Shown: positions 5,991-9,615 of the stretch, in pieces
Position numbering within the stretch: the stretch's first letter is position 1
Layout of the letters: the number at the start of each line of letters is the position of its first letter
From: Gemmatimonadota bacterium
GTDB lineage: Bacteria > Latescibacterota > UBA2968 > UBA8231
Reading direction: 5' to 3'
Assembly (NCBI GenBank): GCA_018673255.1
Contig: JABHDC010000010.1
Location: forward strand, 1 to 9,615
DNA length: 9,615 bases
Notes under the pieces: generated by a model
Seen by the model: only the letters and a program-made list of their open reading frames with translations
Database searches by the model: none
Told to the model about the DNA's origin: nothing
Made by a program: the position numbers and the translations under genes

Positions 5991-6998
5991 GTGAATCACC
6001 GTCAACGCCTGCGCGCCATCGTCTCAGGCGACACCACACCCGATCGATCAGGCTTCTGGCTCGGCAATCCGCACGCCGAGACCTGGCCCATCCTGCAGAG
6101 CCACTTCGACACCGAGGATCATGAAGCGATCCTGCAAGGCTTCGGAGATGACATCCGCTGGATCCGACCCGGAGCCTACAAGCACCCGGATGGCAAGCCG
6201 ATGTTCGACTTCGGTCGAACCGGCCGTGAGCTGGCCGCTGAAGGCCTCTTCGCCAACTGCGATTCGGTGGATGAAGTCGAAGCCTACGACTGGCCGAATC
6301 CCGACTACCTCGATTTCGACGACACGCTCACTCAATTGCGTGCCGCCGGTGACGTCTACCGGCCTTCCGGTTTCTGGTGTCCCTTCTTCCACTACGTGGC
6401 CGACTTCTTCGGGATGGAGAATTACTTCGTCAAGATGTACACCCACCCGGAAGTCGTTCACGCCGTCACCAAGCACGTCGTCGATTTCCATCTCGAGGCA
6501 AATCAGCGCTTCTTCGATGTCGCCGGCGATCTGATGGACGCCTACTTCTTCGGCAATGATTTCGGCACCCAGCGCGGCCTGCTGATCAGCCGCGAGATGA
6601 TGGCACAGTTCATCTTCCCCTACTTCAACCAGCTGACCCAACTGGCCCACAATGCCGGTTACCACGTCATCCTGCACTCCTGCGGCTCCATCTACGACGT
6701 CATCCCCGATCTCATCGACATGGGCGTCGATGCCCTGCATCCACTGCAGGCCAGAGCGACCAACATGGAGGCGGAGCGCCTCGGGGCAGAGTTCGGCGGA
6801 CAGCTGGCCTTCGTCGGTGGCATCGATACGCAGGATCTGCTCGTCAATGGCACACCTGATGAGGTCGCCGCCGACGTGCGTCGCGTCAAAGCGGCCCTCG
6901 GTGAACGACTGGTGGTGAGCCCCAGTCACGAGGCGGTCCTGCCCAATGTCTCCCCAGAAAACATGATGGCCATGGCCCGCGTCGCCGGGGAGAGCTGA
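5991..6998 (+). CDS. URO-D-superfamily protein (not HemE), possible methyltransferase-like enzyme
   Basis: This encodes 335 residues from GTG 5991, close to the usual length of uroporphyrinogen decarboxylase-fold (TIM barrel) proteins. The N-terminal M-R-Q-A-G-R motif of true HemE is absent, so a role in heme synthesis is unlikely. Family features present are G-N-D-F-G-T-Q (188-194), the strand with H-S-C-G-S (His229, Cys231), G-V-D-A-L-H-P (245-251), G-G-I-D-T-Q (276-281) and the ending S-P-S-H-E-A...P-N-V-S-P-E-N (310-324). His-x-Cys matches the zinc-ligand pair of MtaA/CmuA-type corrinoid methyltransferases, but the later second Cys of those enzymes appears replaced by the S-P-S-H segment. 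No corrinoid protein is encoded nearby. It leads the rightward arm, with only 7 nt before the MATE gene. Substrate and reaction are unknown; a cytoplasmic demethylase, decarboxylase or lyase role is inference. Confidence 0.88.
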   Translation: MNHRQRLRAIVSGDTTPDRSGFWLGNPHAETWPILQSHFDTEDHEAILQGFGDDIRWIRPGAYKHPDGKPMFDFGRTGRELAAEGLFANCDSVDEVEAYDWPNPDYLDFDDTLTQLRAAGDVYRPSGFWCPFFHYVADFFGMENYFVKMYTHPEVVHAVTKHVVDFHLEANQRFFDVAGDLMDAYFFGNDFGTQRGLLISREMMAQFIFPYFNQLTQLAHNAGYHVILHSCGSIYDVIPDLIDMGVDALHPLQARATNMEAERLGAEFGGQLAFVGGIDTQDLLVNGTPDEVAADVRRVKAALGERLVVSPSHEAVLPNVSPENMMAMARVAGES

Positions 6999-7005
6999 TC
7001 CTTAA

Positions 7006-8364
7006 GTGAGTTCCCCTTCTTCCGGCCTGCACTTTTCCGACAGTTCCTGGCGGCGGATTCGGCGCGTCCTGCGTCTGGCGATCCCCTCTGCCGGCGAGAT
7101 GCTCCTCGGCATGCTCGTCGGTCTGGTAAACACCTACCTGGTCGGTCACCTGGGTTCGGCATCACTTACCGGCGTCGGCCTCGGTGTGCAGTGGTCGATG
7201 GCCGCCATGGTCCTGTTTTCCGCCGTGGGTACAGGAGCCACGGCCCTGACGGCCCGCATGATCGGCGCCGAAGATATGAAAGGCGCCAATCGCGTCGTCG
7301 GTCAGTCGGTGATGATCGCCTTCGCCTGCGGACTTTTCTCAGCCATCTGCCTGGTCGCCTTCGCCGAGCCGGCCATGAAACTGATGGGTGCCACGGGAGA
7401 ATCCCTGATCCAGGGCACCCTCTACCTGCGCATCATCAGCGCCGCCTTCCCCATCTCGGCCATGATCTTCGTCGGTGGCGCCTGCATGCGAGGCGCCGGG
7501 GACACACGCACGCCGTTGTTGGTGATGGCCGCCGTCAACGTCGTCAATATCACCGTCGCCTGGACGCTGGTGGAAGGCCTGGGGCCCTTCCCGGCCCTCG
7601 GCGTGGAGGGGGCCGCCTATGGTTCGGCCGCCGGTCGTATCGTCGGCGGGTTGCTCGTCTTCGCCCTGCTGCTGAAAGGGCGCGCCGGCCTGCGACTGCG
7701 CTGGCGTGGTCTCGATCGCGAGATCATCTGGCGCATCCTGCGCGTCGGTCTGCCCGCTTCGCTGGATCAGCTCATCTTCCGCTTCGGCATGCTCGTGTGG
7801 GTCCGCATCGTCGCTTCTCTGGGTACGGTCGCCTACGCGGCGCACCAGATCGCGCTGAATGGCGAGTCGATCTCGTTCATGCCCGGCTGGGGATTTGCCG
7901 TGGCCGCCACCACCCTCGTCGGCCAGGGTCTGGGCGCCCGCAATCACGAGCGCGCCGAGAAGGATGCCATGCTCGCTTTCGGCATCTCCGCCGTCTTCAT
8001 GTCCGTCATGGGTGTCGTCTTCTTCTTCTTTGCGCCTCAGATCATGTCACTGTTCACCGACGAGCCCGAAGTCATCGCCATGGGCACCATGCCCTTGCGA
8101 CTGATCGGTCTGGTGCAACCCTTCCTGGCAGCGATGATGGTCTTTGCCGGATCCCTGCGAGGCGCCGGTGACACCCTGACACCGATGCTGGTGAATGGCG
8201 CCTCCGTCTGGTTGCTTCGAATCCCCCTTTCCCTGGTCGTCACCGAGTGGTTTGGATGGGGACTGACCGGTGTCTGGGTCGTGATGGCACTGGACCTGAC
8301 CCTGCGTGGCATTGTTTTGTTCTGGCAATTCCGCGGTGGACGCTGGAAGACGGTCGAGGTCTAG
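7006..8364 (+). CDS. MATE-family multidrug/toxin efflux protein
   Basis: This encodes 452 residues, the normal length for MATE proteins, with about 12 hydrophobic segments in two related halves. The duplicated hallmark is clear: M-R-G-A-G-D-T-R-T-P (161-170) in the first half and L-R-G-A-G-D-T-L-T-P (384-393) in the second. Other family signs are the early segment I-P-S-A-G-E-M-L-L-G (26-35) and the central A-A-H-Q-I-A-L-N (278-285). It should reside in the inner membrane and export organic compounds in exchange for H+ or Na+. GTG 7006 is used; GGGGAG lies about 13 nt upstream, a long spacing, but no in-frame ATG occurs before residue 32, inside the first membrane helix. It follows the URO-D stop by 7 nt, so the two are probably co-transcribed. 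It may export a product or a toxic intermediate of the pathway. Confidence 0.94.
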   Translation: MSSPSSGLHFSDSSWRRIRRVLRLAIPSAGEMLLGMLVGLVNTYLVGHLGSASLTGVGLGVQWSMAAMVLFSAVGTGATALTARMIGAEDMKGANRVVGQSVMIAFACGLFSAICLVAFAEPAMKLMGATGESLIQGTLYLRIISAAFPISAMIFVGGACMRGAGDTRTPLLVMAAVNVVNITVAWTLVEGLGPFPALGVEGAAYGSAAGRIVGGLLVFALLLKGRAGLRLRWRGLDREIIWRILRVGLPASLDQLIFRFGMLVWVRIVASLGTVAYAAHQIALNGESISFMPGWGFAVAATTLVGQGLGARNHERAEKDAMLAFGISAVFMSVMGVVFFFFAPQIMSLFTDEPEVIAMGTMPLRLIGLVQPFLAAMMVFAGSLRGAGDTLTPMLVNGASVWLLRIPLSLVVTEWFGWGLTGVWVVMALDLTLRGIVLFWQFRGGRWKTVEV

Positions 8365-8411
8365 CCGCCTCGCGTGCGCCTCGATGTCGCTGCCCGAATG
8401 CAATGCAACCC

Positions 8412-8416
8412 AGAGG
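8412..8416 (+). promoter_or_regulatory. Ribosome binding site deciding the TTG start of PhyH 2
   Basis: AGAGG ends 6 nt before TTG 8423. The only nearby in-frame ATG, at 8384, has no purine-rich site in range and would add 13 residues without family similarity. The protein from TTG begins L-T-D-E-Q-V, the usual PhyH N-terminus. Confidence 0.65.
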
Positions 8417-8422
8417 TTCTCT

Positions 8423-9271
8423 TTGCTGACAGATGAACAGGTCACTGCCTTCCAACACGACGGATTCGCCGTCTGCAGGAATTTCCTGACTGCCGCCGAA
8501 GTGGGCGACCTGCTCGGAGAGGCAGACGAGGCCATCACCGGCCACACGCTGGCCGATCACAATGCCGAACGCATGGAGATGGAACCCGAGCAGTCACCGG
8601 ATGGCACCGCCGTGCGACGTCTCTACGAACCGTGCACCTACTATCCGGTCTCACGCGCCCTGTCCGAGATGGATCGACTCCTCGACGGTGTCGAGCAACT
8701 CTTCGGACCCGATCTGCTGTTCCACTACAGCAAGCTGAACATGAAGCCGGCCAAGGTGGGCTCCGTCGTCGAGTGGCATCAGGATCTGTGTTATTACCCG
8801 ATGACGAATCGCGATTCCCTCGCCGTCCTCTTCTATCTCGACGACACGGATGCGAGCAATGGGGCCCTGAAGTTGATTCCCGGACAGCACACAGATGCAC
8901 TCATGCAGCATACGCGAGATGGCTACTTCCAGGGTCGCGTCACCGAACCGGTGAACGAGGCCGACGCCGTGTTGGCAGAAGGACCGGCAGGCACCGCCAT
9001 CTTCATGCACGGCCTCACACCCCACGCCTCGGCACCCAACACCTCCGGACGACCCCGCCGCACCCTCATCCTCGCCTACCGCGCCGCCGATGCCATCCCG
9101 CTGTTCCTCGGCCCCATGACAGCCAAGCATGAGACCCACGTGCGACTCGTGCGCGGCGCTCCGGCCACGCAGGCCCGCTTCGAAGGTGGGTCCGTGCCCC
9201 TGCCGCGCTACAAGGGGGAGATCTCATCTCTCTACGATCTGCAGAAGAAGTCGCGCGAGGGCCAGACTTGA
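8423..9271 (+). CDS. Phytanoyl-CoA dioxygenase (PhyH) family protein 2
   Basis: This encodes 282 residues from a TTG start. It opens with the typical PhyH helix L-T-D-E-Q-V-x-x-F-x-x-D-G-F (2-15). Iron ligands are His119 and Asp121 in E-W-H-Q-D-L and His201 in L-T-P-H-A-S; Arg212 in N-T-S-G-R-P-R, eleven residues after His201, is the expected 2-oxoglutarate ligand. N-G-A-L-K-L-I-P-G-Q-H (146-156) is the conserved strand that packs the active site. This makes it a probable active Fe(II)/2-oxoglutarate oxygenase, soluble and cytoplasmic. It shares motifs but little other sequence with PhyH 1 of the opposite arm, so they are not a recent duplication. It begins 58 nt after the MATE stop and is followed by another PhyH-like gene, likely in the same transcript. 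The ATG at 8384 is an alternative start. The substrate is unknown. Confidence 0.92.
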   Translation: MLTDEQVTAFQHDGFAVCRNFLTAAEVGDLLGEADEAITGHTLADHNAERMEMEPEQSPDGTAVRRLYEPCTYYPVSRALSEMDRLLDGVEQLFGPDLLFHYSKLNMKPAKVGSVVEWHQDLCYYPMTNRDSLAVLFYLDDTDASNGALKLIPGQHTDALMQHTRDGYFQGRVTEPVNEADAVLAEGPAGTAIFMHGLTPHASAPNTSGRPRRTLILAYRAADAIPLFLGPMTAKHETHVRLVRGAPATQARFEGGSVPLPRYKGEISSLYDLQKKSREGQT

Positions 9272-9339
9272 GCGCCCCGTGAATCGGGACGAGACCATCA
9301 TCGACATCTCTCCGACACACCCGCACCCGCAGGGTCAGC

Positions 9340-9615
9340 ATGGGAACCATCCGCGAACAATTTGACGCACAGGGCTTCATCCGTCTCAAAGAAGCGATCC
9401 CCTGCCACATCCTCACGGGTCTGCGCCAGGGCCTGGATCCACTGCGTGAGGCACGGGACAGCTGCGGCGATCGACCCACTCGCTACCAGACCATTCTCGA
9501 GCCGAAGACCTACCACCGCAGCTTTGCCGAATTCCTCGATCTGGACGGCACCAATCAGGCTGCTGCCGAAATCATCGGCACCGACCAGCTCATGGTGGCG
9601 GGCCTGGCGTGTCTG
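9340..9615 (+). CDS. PhyH-like dioxygenase 3, N-terminal fragment
   Basis: An ATG at 9340, with AGGG about 5 nt upstream, opens a frame that runs through the right edge: 92 codons, no stop, so the gene is cut. The beginning, R-E-Q-F-D-A-Q-G-F-I-R-L-K-E-A-I (residues 5-20), is the usual PhyH opening (helix, Gly-Phe, strand, then a helix). The segment ending A-A-E-I-I-G-T-D-Q-L-M-V (75-86) resembles the position where PhyH proteins run from the 'elig-x-d-l' helix into the first core strand. The iron-binding His-x-Asp would lie beyond the edge, so activity cannot be judged. It follows PhyH 2 by 68 nt on the same strand. The family call rests on the N-terminal pattern and context only. Confidence 0.6.
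   Translation, partial: MGTIREQFDAQGFIRLKEAIPCHILTGLRQGLDPLREARDSCGDRPTRYQTILEPKTYHRSFAEFLDLDGTNQAAAEIIGTDQLMVAGLACL

Noticed and set aside
6048..6929. Long open frame on the - strand opposite the URO-D gene
   Set aside because: The high Val/Asp/Glu/Gly content and lack of motifs are typical of a shadow frame; the + strand gene is well supported.
8344..8372. Short CGAGG/CCTCG hairpin at the end of the MATE gene as a terminator
   Set aside because: The stem is only 5 bp, overlaps the stop codon and has no T-tract; PhyH 2 is probably read in the same transcript.
1..9615. CRISPR arrays, tRNA or rRNA genes, insertion sequences, toxin-antitoxin or phage-defence genes
   Set aside because: No repeat-spacer pattern, cloverleaf-like segment, transposase motif, terminal inverted repeats or defence domains were seen on either strand.

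Overview
This is a GC-rich, densely coded bacterial window with short gaps, overlapping stop/start codons and several GTG or TTG starts. The families present are phytanoyl-CoA dioxygenase-like (PhyH) enzymes, extended SDR epimerases/dehydratases, a uroporphyrinogen-decarboxylase-like (URO-D) protein, a Gfo/Idh/MocA oxidoreductase and an alpha/beta hydrolase. This mix is common in uncultured heterotrophs such as Latescibacterota, Poribacteria and Planctomycetota/Verrucomicrobiota. That placement is an inference from gene content; there is no rRNA or phylogenetic marker in the window.

Layout. (1) Positions 2-187, + strand: the C-terminal end of a Gfo/Idh/MocA-type oxidoreductase, cut by the window edge. 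(2) Positions 266-5763, - strand: a tight run transcribed right to left, SDR3 (5763-5017), SDR2 (5014-4268), SDR1 (4268-3549), a possible 31-codon minicistron (3534-3439), an MFS transporter (3442-2120), a PhyH oxygenase (2130-1318) and an alpha/beta hydrolase (1294-266). Its genes overlap or are 2 to 23 nt apart, except for a 106-nt gap before the MFS gene that holds the minicistron. (3) Positions 5764-5990: a 227-nt divergent intergenic region, which must hold the promoters of both arms and contains a perfect 6-bp inverted repeat. (4) Positions 5991-9615, + strand: a URO-D-family protein, a MATE efflux protein, a second PhyH oxygenase, and the start of a third PhyH-like gene cut by the right edge.

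Together the two arms look like one divergently transcribed locus for processing a small organic molecule. It holds two or three Fe(II)/2-oxoglutarate-type oxygenases, three NAD(P)-binding SDR proteins (two of them a recent tandem duplication), an esterase-like hydrolase, a non-HemE URO-D protein, one MFS transporter and one MATE exporter. The substrate cannot be read from the sequence. Catabolism of a decorated natural product or osmolyte, or tailoring and export of a secondary metabolite, would both fit. No mobile element, CRISPR array, tRNA or rRNA was seen, and no stretch over 300 nt lacks a gene.
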